Assembly (NCBI GenBank): GCA_020636645.1
Contig: JACJXO010000012.1
Location: 1 to 50,475, forward strand
Length of the DNA: 50,475 bases
From: Chitinophagales bacterium
GTDB lineage: Bacteria > Bacteroidota > Bacteroidia > Chitinophagales > BACL12
Direction: 5' to 3'
The stretch's first letter is position 1, and every line of letters starts with the position of its first letter. A program made the position numbers and the translations under genes. Below the pieces are notes generated by a model, which did no database searches, had not been told where the DNA came from, and was given only the letters and a program-made list of their open reading frames with translations. Shown here in pieces: positions 33,461 to 41,509 of the stretch.

Positions 33461-36068
33461 ATTGCTTTCTGGCAAGGGTTACCGGAAACTTAAAATGATC
33501 TGTTCTGCCCGTCAGATCAAATTCTTCCACGTACAATATATAGATGCCGGTTGGCAGCTGCTTACCACTGTCATCCAGACCATCCCAGACCAGTAATCCT
33601 TCCACACCTAAATAAAGATTTCTGGCAGGAATAGCTACCAGTTGTCCGGCAAGATTGAAGACAGACAAAGAAGCAGAAGTACCCTCTGCCGGTTGGGTAT
33701 AAGTAAGTACCATCAGATCCTGGTAGCCATCGCCATCAGGGCTAAAGACTTCGCTTTCCAGTGTCCAGGTTCCAGCATTGCCTTCAAAGGAGCTGACCAC
33801 AGAGTTCAACCTGCCGGGCGTTGCATAACCTGCAGCTTCTGCTGCTGAGTGCCAGTTCTCAGCCTGTTGGGTGGGCGCATCGAACCTAAGTCTCTCCAGT
33901 GACACGCCATTATCATCCTCCAGAAGGGGGTAATGCCAGTCATCATAATAGTGCAGCTGATCCAGGACCACACCGGTTGATGATAACTCCAGGCTTACAA
34001 TTCCTTCATCATCAGGGAAATTGGGGCACTGACTGTTTTCACTAAACTGTGCATTGGGTGCTATATCATAAAACGGAGCCAGCCAGCTAACCTTTTCTGT
34101 TATAAAGAAATACGCACCAGGAGCCAGCAATCTTCCATATTCACCCATATAGCAATACTCCAGCACCTCGGCAGCATTCTCCACATTCCGTTCGGTAAGC
34201 CGCAACTGATTCAACTGGATAAAATGATTGCTGTTGTTGTAGATCTCTACGAAGTCATCGCTGCCTGTAGCCGGATTGAAAAGCACCTCGTTGATGATCA
34301 CATCTCCGGGACCGGGGGTTTCCGGCAAACCAAACTCCAGGCTATTGTGTACGCCAATTGCATTACCGCTGCAGTCTGCAAGCCCGGTACAGGTCAGGGT
34401 GTAGGTAATACCTGGTTCCAGGGCTTCCGGCAATGGTAATTCTATAACGGTAGCCACATACGGATCGGCCGACACAGACAAAGGACTGCCAATGTCTGGT
34501 GAGATGGCGAACATGGTAGTGGTAAGCGCTTCGGTTAGAATATATTCATCAAATGTGATATATAATGAAGTAGCAGAACTGGGAAATACGCTAACCAAAG
34601 ACGGGGATACGACATCCGGATTATCGGCCGCCACACTGTTCTCCTGTCCGGGTGTTCCTCCGCTCAGCTCAATAGATGCGATCCAGTTGGCTTCCTCCTG
34701 ACAAGGATTACCTGTGTCTATCATTTCAAGCGAATAACCCCCGTTCTCCTTGATAGGATCTGCATACCAGCTATCAGTATAATAGACGCTGTGTATCAGT
34801 TCTTCATCTGCATCAAAGAGATACAGAGAATCGCCGGTATTATTCAGTGCAGGAAAAGAGCCAACACCTAACACATCTCCATACTCTTCAAACTCTGCCG
34901 TATTTCCTGCGCTGCAAACGATGAGATAAGCACCGGCCTCCAGAACAACAGCTGGAAATGGCTGGCTGGTAGTACCCGGATCGCGGATGGTCCAACCTTC
35001 CAGGTTTACAGGAAAGGGAGTGGCATTCCAAATCTCGATATATTCTGCAGCAGGCAGCTCCTGGACAGGTTCTGGATCTGCCATGATCTCTGTGATAAGC
35101 AGATCAAATAATCCTGGCGAGAAATTAGTGAAAGGCTGGCTCTGCAGCCCACAAACATTGCCGGCCAGATCAGCTATGCCATTTACTTCCAGGTGCAGCA
35201 GCACTGCTGCAGGAAGGTCATCTGCAAAGGTAAGTACCACAGACGATCCACCCGCTTGCAGTGCGGCATCTATAGGGTTACCCACCCCGCCATCAACAGT
35301 ATAGTTTGAACCATTCTCTGCATCAGAAGCCTGGAGAGGTTCATTAAAAATGGCTTTCACCTGCAGATCAGAAATAGCTGCTGCCGATAAGAGCACGGGT
35401 GGTTCATCATCTTCATAGAGTGGTGAAATATATATATCATCAAAATAAAATGCATCACAACGTGTACTGGTGTACTGGCAATATACCCCTGTATAATAAC
35501 CGGTGTTATATGTATTGTCTGTAACAGAGCCTTCGTCAGTAAATGATGTTCCGCCTGTATAATCCACCAGCATGTGCCACACGGCTTCTGCATTGCGGAT
35601 CACACGAACCCTGACTGCGGGTGCTGCAGCTACTGCTCCTGTTTCTCCGCTCAGCAACAAGGTATTGCCGGTACCATCCTGACGATACAGCTTAACAGCA
35701 TCGTTGGTACCATCTTCACCTATTCTGATATAATACCCATGCAGGGCGGCACTCAGATCTGCTGCATCAGATTGCAGATAAAACCGCATGTGATTGGAAG
35801 AGCTCGGGTCAAAGTCGAGTTCTGTATAAAACTCCCACACTACTGAATCTGATGTGGCGGCAGCCAGCGTCAGGTAGTTGATTCCACCTGCATCACAATC
35901 ACCCTGAAGCTGGAGCTGCTGTGATGCATTCACCAGGAACTGGTCGGTATCGCCGGTCCAGGATGGATCAGAAGTGATTTCTCCGTCGCTGAAATCATCT
36001 GTCAGAGATTGAGTAAATACCCGGCCTGTCAGCAGGATCAGTAATATCCCAACAACTGCTTTGCGCAT
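33459..36068 (-). CDS. Large secreted protein with lamin-tail domains and FlgD-type C-terminus
   Basis: 869 residues. Signal peptide MRKAVVGILLILLTGRVFTQ. Region ~25-210 is a beta-sandwich (FSDGEITSDPSWTGDTDQFL opening, FYTELDFDPSSSNHMRFYL). Two lamin-tail-type modules: LLITEIMADPEPVQELPAAE with YIEIWNATPFPVNLEGWTI, and DVIINEVLFNPATGSDDFVE with IYNNSNHFIQLNQLRL. Bacterial Ig-like stretches lie between (PPVLLSAAAISDLQVKAIF, VSPSLVSVFPSSATSLYITF). The C-terminus ends with a FlgD-Ig/gliding-type module (DGDGYQDLMVLTYT, SVFNLAGQLV, WDGLDDSGKQLPTGIYILYV), a T9SS type B signal. Surface or secreted; function unknown, possibly adhesive. Confidence 0.9.
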   Translation of the reverse strand: MRKAVVGILLILLTGRVFTQSLTDDFSDGEITSDPSWTGDTDQFLVNASQQLQLQGDCDAGGINYLTLAAATSDSVVWEFYTELDFDPSSSNHMRFYLQSDAADLSAALHGYYIRIGEDGTNDAVKLYRQDGTGNTLLLSGETGAVAAAPAVRVRVIRNAEAVWHMLVDYTGGTSFTDEGSVTDNTYNTGYYTGVYCQYTSTRCDAFYFDDIYISPLYEDDEPPVLLSAAAISDLQVKAIFNEPLQASDAENGSNYTVDGGVGNPIDAALQAGGSSVVLTFADDLPAAVLLHLEVNGIADLAGNVCGLQSQPFTNFSPGLFDLLITEIMADPEPVQELPAAEYIEIWNATPFPVNLEGWTIRDPGTTSQPFPAVVLEAGAYLIVCSAGNTAEFEEYGDVLGVGSFPALNNTGDSLYLFDADEELIHSVYYTDSWYADPIKENGGYSLEMIDTGNPCQEEANWIASIELSGGTPGQENSVAADNPDVVSPSLVSVFPSSATSLYITFDEYILTEALTTTMFAISPDIGSPLSVSADPYVATVIELPLPEALEPGITYTLTCTGLADCSGNAIGVHNSLEFGLPETPGPGDVIINEVLFNPATGSDDFVEIYNNSNHFIQLNQLRLTERNVENAAEVLEYCYMGEYGRLLAPGAYFFITEKVSWLAPFYDIAPNAQFSENSQCPNFPDDEGIVSLELSSTGVVLDQLHYYDDWHYPLLEDDNGVSLERLRFDAPTQQAENWHSAAEAAGYATPGRLNSVVSSFEGNAGTWTLESEVFSPDGDGYQDLMVLTYTQPAEGTSASLSVFNLAGQLVAIPARNLYLGVEGLLVWDGLDDSGKQLPTGIYILYVEEFDLTGRTDHFKFPVTLARKQ

Positions 36069-36159
36069 ATCGCTGAAAATTACAAAGACTCTGTGACGGT
36101 TGATGCATAGCCCTCTATTAACTTATAGTTATATGCATACATGTCAACCCTGACGGACT

Positions 36160-36167
36160 TACCTTTG
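36160..36167 (+). promoter_or_regulatory. -7 box for asd, decides the start
   Basis: TACCTTTG, six bases before ATG 36174. It overlaps the first codons of a longer open frame that would begin at 36141, which is why the shorter start is preferred. Confidence 0.6.
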
Positions 36168-36173
36168 CAACCT

Positions 36174-37175
36174 ATGCAGGTAGCAATAGTAGGGGCCACA
36201 GGAGTGGTCGGTCAGATGATGCGCCGGGTACTGGAAGAACGCAATTTTCCGGTAACCCGTCTGATACCGGTGGCGTCTGAACGTTCGGCAGGAAAAAGTG
36301 TGCGATTTAATGATGACATGATACCGGTGGTAACTGTTGAAGAAGCCCTGACCCTGAAACCTGATCTGGCATTGTTCTCTGCCGGTGCCACCACCTCACT
36401 GGCCTGGGCTCCGGCATTCGAAGAACAGGGTGCCTGGGTGATAGACAATTCTTCAGCCTTCAGAATGGAAACTGACTGTGCCCTGGTGGTTCCGGAGATC
36501 AATCCTGATTCCATTTCCGGCAAGCGACAGATCATAGCCAATCCTAATTGTTCTACTATTCAAATGGTCATGGCACTGGCACCACTGCACCAAGCCTATG
36601 GCATCAGACGTATAGTGGTCAGCACCTATCAGTCTGTTTCCGGATCAGGTGCAAAAGGACTGATGCAACTGCATACAGAAAGAAGCTCCAACTGCAGGCT
36701 GACAGAGAACCCCGCTTACCCGCATCGGATAGACATGAATGTCATTCCTCATTGCGATGTTTTCCTGGATAACGACTATACCAGAGAGGAAATGAAACTG
36801 CATCATGAAACCAGAAAGATCCTGAGATCTGACAGCATACAGGTAAGTGCTACAGCGGTCAGGGTACCGGTTTCAGGAGGACACAGTGAAAGTGTCAATG
36901 TGACCTTCGGTCAGGATTTTGATCTGGATGAAGTGCGTCGGCTGATGGCATCCATGCCGGGTGTCGTGGTGTTGGATAACCCTGCACAAGCGGCCTATCC
37001 GATGCCCCTTGAGGCAGAAGGAAAAGATGAGGTCTTCGTTGGCCGGGTGCGTCGTGATTTTACTGCAGAGAACACCCTCAACCTGTGGGTGGTATCAGAT
37101 AATCTGCGCAAAGGTGCTGCCACCAATGCAGTACAGATCGCCCAATGGCTTGCAGAAAACGGCCTGCTGCATTAA
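36174..37175 (+). CDS. asd: Aspartate-semialdehyde dehydrogenase
   Basis: 333 residues. NADPH-dependent reduction of aspartyl phosphate to aspartate semialdehyde, the branch point toward lysine, meso-diaminopimelate, threonine and methionine. Nucleotide-binding GATGVVGQ at 7-14, active-site Cys126 in ANPNCSTIQ, then ISTYQSVSGSG-like VSTYQSVSGSGAKGLMQL, the substrate-binding RVPVSGGHSESV, and a normal C-terminus. The longer open frame (from 36141) is rejected because a -7 box falls within it and the 11 extra residues have no counterpart in the family. Transcribed alone, divergent from the lamin-tail gene. Confidence 0.95.
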   Translation: MQVAIVGATGVVGQMMRRVLEERNFPVTRLIPVASERSAGKSVRFNDDMIPVVTVEEALTLKPDLALFSAGATTSLAWAPAFEEQGAWVIDNSSAFRMETDCALVVPEINPDSISGKRQIIANPNCSTIQMVMALAPLHQAYGIRRIVVSTYQSVSGSGAKGLMQLHTERSSNCRLTENPAYPHRIDMNVIPHCDVFLDNDYTREEMKLHHETRKILRSDSIQVSATAVRVPVSGGHSESVNVTFGQDFDLDEVRRLMASMPGVVVLDNPAQAAYPMPLEAEGKDEVFVGRVRRDFTAENTLNLWVVSDNLRKGAATNAVQIAQWLAENGLLH

Positions 37176-37195
37176 TATTGATCCAAATCCATGTT

Positions 37196-37621
37196 ATGCG
37201 CAGTGCATTCACAGTTTGTTTTTTCTTATTGATGGCTGTCACGTCCAAAGCCCAGTACCAGGATGCTATTGTAGGTAAGTGGCTGAGTGCTGATGGAGAC
37301 GGCAAAGTGGAGATCTACAAGAAGGGTGATAAGTACTACGGTAAACTAGTCTGGCTGAAAGAACCCAACGAAGATAATGGTACACCAAAGGTGGATGATG
37401 AGAACCCTGATGCATCCAAACGCAGCACGCCCCTGATGGGTCTGGTCATTTTAAAGAACTTCACATTTGAGGATGGGTTCTGGCAGAACGGCACCATCTA
37501 TGATCCGAAGAATGGCAAGACCTATAAGTGCGAAATGTGGATGGACGGCAAGAACACCTTACGCATACGAGGATACGTAGCCTTTCTGCACCGAACCGAA
37601 TCCTGGACCAGATCGAACTGA
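37196..37621 (+). CDS. DUF2147 exported protein
   Basis: 141 residues from ATG 37196. Signal peptide MRSAFTVCFFLLMAVTSKAQ, then IVGKWLSADGDGKVEIYKKG, DKYYGKLVWLKEPN, TPLMGLVILKNFTFEDGFW, GTIYDPKNGKTYKCEMWMDG and LRIRGYVAFLHRTESWTR, which is the complete DUF2147 domain. Small secreted beta-barrel-like proteins of unknown function common in Bacteroidota and Proteobacteria. It starts 20 bases after asd and its stop is five bases from the convergent serS stop, so it is probably transcribed with asd. The 17 residues upstream in the same frame overlap asd and are not used. Confidence 0.9.
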   Translation: MRSAFTVCFFLLMAVTSKAQYQDAIVGKWLSADGDGKVEIYKKGDKYYGKLVWLKEPNEDNGTPKVDDENPDASKRSTPLMGLVILKNFTFEDGFWQNGTIYDPKNGKTYKCEMWMDGKNTLRIRGYVAFLHRTESWTRSN

Positions 37622-37626
37622 TCTGC

Positions 37627-38901
37627 TTAGTCAATCATGTCAAAACCACAATAAGGTCTGAGCACTTCAGGTATTCTGATGCCTTCGGGTGTCTGGTTGT
37701 TTTCCAGAATGGCTGCCAGGATCCTGGGCAAGGCAAGTGCACTGCCGTTAAGTGTGTGTACCAGCTGATTCTTTCCGCTTTCTGCCTGTTTGAAGCGACA
37801 CTTCATCCTGTTGGCCTGAAAGCTTTCGAAGTTGGAGACCGAGCTCACTTCCAGCCACTTTTTCTGTGCCGCCGCATAGACCTCGAAATCAAAGGTGCAG
37901 GAAGAGGCAAATCCGGTATCACCGGCGCAAAGATGCAGGATGCGATAGGGTAGTTCCAGTGATTCTACGAGAGAAGCCACATAACTGACCATTTCATCGA
38001 GGGTCTCATCAGATCTGTCGGGGTGTTCAATGTGTACGATCTCTACCTTATCGAACTGATGTAAGCGGTTAAGTCCACGAACATCTTTACCGTAAGATCC
38101 AGCCTCTCTTCTGAAACAGGGTGTATAGGCGGTCATGCGTACAGGCAGCTGCTCCTCTTTCAGGATGACATCGCGGTAGATATTTGTGAGCGGTACTTCT
38201 GCAGTGGGCACCATATAGAAATTATCGACCGTCATGTGGTACATCTGGCCCTCTTTGTCCGGCAGCTGCCCGGTGCCATACCCGCTGTCTTCATTCACCA
38301 TCAGGGGTGGCATATACTCTGTGTATCCCCGCTCCTGCGCCTTGTCCAGAAAATAGGCGATCAGTGCCCGCTGAATGCGTGCGCCTTTTCCCCTGTACAC
38401 AGGAAATCCGGAGCCGGTGATCTTGTTTCCCAGCTCGAAATCAATGATCTGATATTTGGCTGCCAGATCCCAGTGGGGTTGTGCATCGTCTGTCAGCTCC
38501 GGCATGTTGCCTCCTTCCTTCACCACCACATTATCTTCGGCGCTTCTTCCATCCGGCACCCGTGACTGGGGCAGGTTGGGCAGCATCAGCAGCATAGTGC
38601 GTATGGCATCGGCTGTATCATCATGTTGTTTCTGAAGGTCGCCGCTCTGCTCCTTCAGGCCGGAAACCTGTTCTTTCAGCCGTTCAGCTTCTTCTCTTTT
38701 TCCCTGGCCAAAAAGTGCCCCTATCTCTTTGGCAAGGCGATTTTGTTCTCCCAGTACCTGGTCCAGATCTGCCTGCAGCCTGCGTCTTTCATCATCTGCC
38801 GCCAATAATTCATCAAGCACACCGGTATCATAACCCGGGCGTTTGGCCAACCGCTTTTTTGCTTCCGAGAGATTGTTTCGCAGGAAGGATATTTCCAGCA
38901 T
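37627..38901 (-). CDS. serS: Seryl-tRNA synthetase
   Basis: 424 residues, normal length. N-terminal antiparallel coiled-coil arm that holds the tRNA variable arm (residues ~25-105, including RRRLQADLDQVLGEQNRLAK), then class II catalytic core with motif 2 FRREAGSYGKDVRGLNRLHQ and motif 3 LNGSALALPRILAAILENNQ ending GIRIPEVLRPYCGFDMI. Charges tRNA-Ser with serine. Transcribed on the minus strand with a TATCTTTG box 16 bases before the ATG, divergent from rho. Confidence 0.97.
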   Translation of the reverse strand: MLEISFLRNNLSEAKKRLAKRPGYDTGVLDELLAADDERRRLQADLDQVLGEQNRLAKEIGALFGQGKREEAERLKEQVSGLKEQSGDLQKQHDDTADAIRTMLLMLPNLPQSRVPDGRSAEDNVVVKEGGNMPELTDDAQPHWDLAAKYQIIDFELGNKITGSGFPVYRGKGARIQRALIAYFLDKAQERGYTEYMPPLMVNEDSGYGTGQLPDKEGQMYHMTVDNFYMVPTAEVPLTNIYRDVILKEEQLPVRMTAYTPCFRREAGSYGKDVRGLNRLHQFDKVEIVHIEHPDRSDETLDEMVSYVASLVESLELPYRILHLCAGDTGFASSCTFDFEVYAAAQKKWLEVSSVSNFESFQANRMKCRFKQAESGKNQLVHTLNGSALALPRILAAILENNQTPEGIRIPEVLRPYCGFDMID

Positions 38902-38917
38902 AGGTGGATTTTTGTTT

Positions 38918-38925
38918 CAAAGATA
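38918..38925 (-). promoter_or_regulatory. -7 box for serS
   Basis: Minus-strand TATCTTTG, 16 bases before the serS start. Confidence 0.55.
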
Positions 38926-38976
38926 GAACGGACAGCCCAATGCCGCCGGGCATTTTTATTTTCCAAAAAGGAACAT

Positions 38977-38984
38977 TATTTTTG
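38977..38984 (+). promoter_or_regulatory. -7 box for rho
   Basis: TATTTTTG, 107 bases before the rho ATG, giving a ~100-base leader, unusually long for this window. Rho is often autoregulated through its leader in other bacteria; no attenuator hairpin was found here. Confidence 0.5.
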
Positions 38985-39091
38985 CGAAGTGTTCCCGCCC
39001 CCGTGGAGCACAGCTCTCTTACTCAACCTTATTTCCCTTTAGTACCATTTACTGATCCAACCTTTACGTTGTAACCGTATTTCCATTTCAT

Positions 39092-40627
39092 ATGTACGAT
39101 ATTCTTCAATTGAATGAAATGCTCGTTCCTGAGCTGAAAGAGATCGCTGAAAAACTGCAGGTCAAAGACATTCGAAAGCTCAATAAGCAGGACCTTATTT
39201 ACAAGATACTGGATGCCCAGGCTGTTGCTCCGCAGGAAACAGCGGAAAACGGACAGGAAGAGACGACCCAAAAGGCTGAAAAAAAGGATAAGAAGCGCAA
39301 TATGCGTCCGCGTAAGAAAAAGGAAGATGGGGCGGAAGAGCCTGAGAAGGCCGAAATTCCGGTGGTTGCAGAGGAAACTCCTGTAAAGCAGGAAGCATCC
39401 CGAAAAGAAGAAACGGTAAGAGAAACAGATACGGTAAGACCGGTGGAAGAAAACCGCCAGGAGAATCGTCATCAATACCCGCAGAAACGCCGCGAAAGGT
39501 TCAATATCGACCTGGAGGGAGCCATTCCGGGCGAAGGTGTACTGGAAATGATGCCCGACGGTTATGGTTTTCTTCGCAGTGCCGATTACAGCTACCTGTC
39601 ATCTCCCGATGATGTATATGTATCTCCGTCTCAGATCAAATTATTCGGCCTGAAGACGGGAGATTGGGTGAAGGGTACCATCCGGCCCCCAAAAGAAGGT
39701 GAGAAGTATTTCGCCCTGCTCAAGGTGGAGACCATTAATGGCCGCGATCCTAAAGAAGTGCGAGACAGGGTACCATTCGACTACCTGACACCGCTCTTCC
39801 CCAATGAAAAACTGAACCTGGTTTACAGCCCGACCGACTACAGCACCCGGGTCATGGACCTGTTCACCCCGATCGGAAAGGGACAACGTGGTATGATCGT
39901 GGCACAACCCAAGACCGGTAAGACCATGCTGCTCAAGAGTGTGGCCAATGCCATTGCCCACAACCACCCGGAGGTCTATCTGATCATTCTGCTGGTAGAT
40001 GAGCGCCCGGAAGAGGTCACAGACATGGAAAGAAGCGTGAATGCAGAAGTGATCGCCTCGACATTCGATGAACCTGCCGACAGGCACGTAAAAGTGTCCA
40101 GCATCGTATTGCAAAAAGCCAAGCGCCTGGTGGAATGCGGTCAGGATGTGGTCATTCTGCTAGACTCCATCACCCGACTTGCCAGGGCACATAACACGGT
40201 TGCCCCCGCTTCCGGAAAAGTGCTTTCCGGTGGTGTGGAAGCCAATGCCCTGCACAAACCCAAGCAGTTCTTCGGTGCGGCCAGGAATATCGAGAATGGT
40301 GGTTCTCTTACCATTATAGCCACTGCCCTGATCGATACCGGAAGCAAGATGGATGAAGTGATCTTTGAAGAATTCAAGGGTACCGGTAACATGGAACTCC
40401 AGCTGGACCGGAAACTGTCCAACAAGCGCATCTACCCGGCCATTGATGTTACGGCATCCAGTACCCGCCGCGATGATCTGCTGCATGACCGTGATGTGCT
40501 CCAGCGCATGTGGATCCTGCGTAATCACCTGGCAGACATGAACACGGAAGAATCCATGAATTTCCTCCTCCAGAACATGAAAGGCACCAAGAGCAACGAA
40601 GAATTCCTGATTTCCATGAACTCCTGA
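39092..40627 (+). CDS. rho: Transcription termination factor Rho
   Basis: 511 residues, ~90 longer than the E. coli protein. N-terminal Rho_N helical domain (QLNEMLVPELKEIAEKLQV, KQDLIYKILDAQA) is followed by a ~90-residue Lys/Glu/Arg-rich insertion (residues ~50-135, disordered, RNA-binding or phase-separating in other Bacteroidota). Then the cold-shock RNA-binding domain (GVLEMMPDGYGFLRSADYSY) and RecA-like ATPase: Walker A GQRGMIVAQPKTGKTMLLKS near 270, Walker B VILLDSITRLARAHN, and VLSGGVEANALHKPKQFFGA (Q- and R-loops). Hexameric RNA helicase that ends transcription. Monocistronic with a long leader. Confidence 0.96.
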   Translation: MYDILQLNEMLVPELKEIAEKLQVKDIRKLNKQDLIYKILDAQAVAPQETAENGQEETTQKAEKKDKKRNMRPRKKKEDGAEEPEKAEIPVVAEETPVKQEASRKEETVRETDTVRPVEENRQENRHQYPQKRRERFNIDLEGAIPGEGVLEMMPDGYGFLRSADYSYLSSPDDVYVSPSQIKLFGLKTGDWVKGTIRPPKEGEKYFALLKVETINGRDPKEVRDRVPFDYLTPLFPNEKLNLVYSPTDYSTRVMDLFTPIGKGQRGMIVAQPKTGKTMLLKSVANAIAHNHPEVYLIILLVDERPEEVTDMERSVNAEVIASTFDEPADRHVKVSSIVLQKAKRLVECGQDVVILLDSITRLARAHNTVAPASGKVLSGGVEANALHKPKQFFGAARNIENGGSLTIIATALIDTGSKMDEVIFEEFKGTGNMELQLDRKLSNKRIYPAIDVTASSTRRDDLLHDRDVLQRMWILRNHLADMNTEESMNFLLQNMKGTKSNEEFLISMNS

Positions 40628-40656
40628 TCAATATTTTGATACCGGCTGTTGATATG

Positions 40657-40687
40657 TTGTGCATTTCAATGCCAGCGCTTATCTTTG
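40657..40687 (+). promoter_or_regulatory. Promoter of rpmH
   Basis: TTG at 40657-40659, 20 bases, then TATCTTTG at 40680-40687: the best match in the window to the full Bacteroidota -33/-7 promoter. The rpmH ATG follows 21 bases later. Confidence 0.65.
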
Positions 40688-40708
40688 CAGTCCCAAATTT
40701 TTAAACAG

Positions 40709-40876
40709 ATGAAGCCTACTTTTCAGCCATCCAAGCGCAAAAGAGTGAACAAGCACGGATTCCGCAGTCGCATGAAGACCAAGGATGGCCGGGCTGTCAT
40801 CGCCCGTCGCCGCCGGAAAGGACGTAAGAAACTGACCGTTTCTGACGAGCGTACCATGATGCGTTTCCGCGTGTAA
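40709..40876 (+). CDS. rpmH: Ribosomal protein bL34
   Basis: 55 residues from ATG 40709: MKPTFQPSKRKRVNKHGFRS followed by an Arg/Lys-rich body (VIARRRRKGRKKLTV), the bL34 consensus (KRTFQPSxxKRxRxHGFRxRM). The open frame begins 20 codons earlier, but those residues are unlike L34 and the -7 box falls within them. It is slightly longer than the usual 44-52 residues at the C-terminus. Component of the large ribosomal subunit; heads the rpmH-rnpA-yidD cluster that in many bacteria lies next to dnaA and oriC. Confidence 0.95.
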   Translation: MKPTFQPSKRKRVNKHGFRSRMKTKDGRAVIARRRRKGRKKLTVSDERTMMRFRV

Positions 40877-40894
40877 CCGAAGCGGGAGGCCCAC

Positions 40895-41284
40895 TTGCCT
40901 GATCCTGCATACGATCTTCCTCTTACTCATCGCCTGAAAAGCAGGGCTGCCATTTCTTTGCTGTTTACTGAGGGCAAAAGCCTGGTTCAGGAACCCCTGC
41001 GCCTGGTGTACCGACAACAACCCGCTAAGGGCGATGTGGCTTACCGGATCGCCTTTTCTGTATCTAAGAGAAATCATCCCAAAGCCACCGACCGAAACCG
41101 GATCAAGCGGCTCATGCGGGAGGGCTTTCGCCTGGAACAACATCAGCTGCAGATTCCGGAAGGTATTCATGCAGACATCATCTGTCTGTATCAAAGTAAA
41201 AAGCCAACAACATTTAACGAGCTGAAAGGAAAATTCCATTTAGCTTTAGAACGTTTATCAAAGGAACTGGAACGTGGTCTCTAA
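40895..41284 (+). CDS. rnpA: Ribonuclease P protein component
   Basis: 129 residues. Protein subunit of RNase P, which removes tRNA 5' leaders. Family marks: LTHRLKSRAAISLLFTEGKS near the start, YRIAFSVSKRNHPKATDRNR and IKRLMREGFRL (the RNR motif that binds the catalytic RNA). TTG 40895 is used because it is preceded by a Shine-Dalgarno-like GGGAGG at a good distance and no ATG occurs before the domain. Its 3' end overlaps yidD by 11 bases. Confidence 0.93.
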   Translation: MPDPAYDLPLTHRLKSRAAISLLFTEGKSLVQEPLRLVYRQQPAKGDVAYRIAFSVSKRNHPKATDRNRIKRLMREGFRLEQHQLQIPEGIHADIICLYQSKKPTTFNELKGKFHLALERLSKELERGL

Positions 41285-41498
41285 GTGGGTGAGCGGTCTG
41301 CTGGTGCTATTGGTTCGGTTTTATCAGGTCAGCCTGTCGCCTTTGTTCCCCAACAGCTGCCGGTATTCCCCTACCTGTTCGCAGTATATGATCGAGGCCC
41401 TGCGTAAATACGGTCCGCTCAAGGGCGGCTGGCTCGGATTGAAAAGACTGAGCAGATGCCACCCGTGGGGTGGTCACGGCCATGACCCGGTTCCGTGA
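41274..41498 (+). CDS. yidD: Membrane protein insertion efficiency factor YidD
   Basis: 74 residues. N-terminal amphipathic/hydrophobic stretch then SLSPLFPNSCRYSPTCSQYM, ALRKYGPLKGGWLGLKRLSR and CHPWGGHGHDPVP, all YidD signatures (CRYxPTCSxY and RCHPxGGxDPVP). It helps YidC insert inner-membrane proteins. GTG start overlaps rnpA by 11 bases and its TGA overlaps the GTG of the following peptidase frame. In many bacteria yidC follows, but here an S41 peptidase does. Confidence 0.93.
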   Translation: MVSKWVSGLLVLLVRFYQVSLSPLFPNSCRYSPTCSQYMIEALRKYGPLKGGWLGLKRLSRCHPWGGHGHDPVP

Positions 41499-41509
41499 AT
41501 CTTAAGTAT

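Noticed and set aside
38939..38956. Short hairpin AATGCC/GGCATT with T-run upstream of rho
   Set aside because: Only a six-base stem, upstream of the promoter box, with no transcript it would sensibly end.
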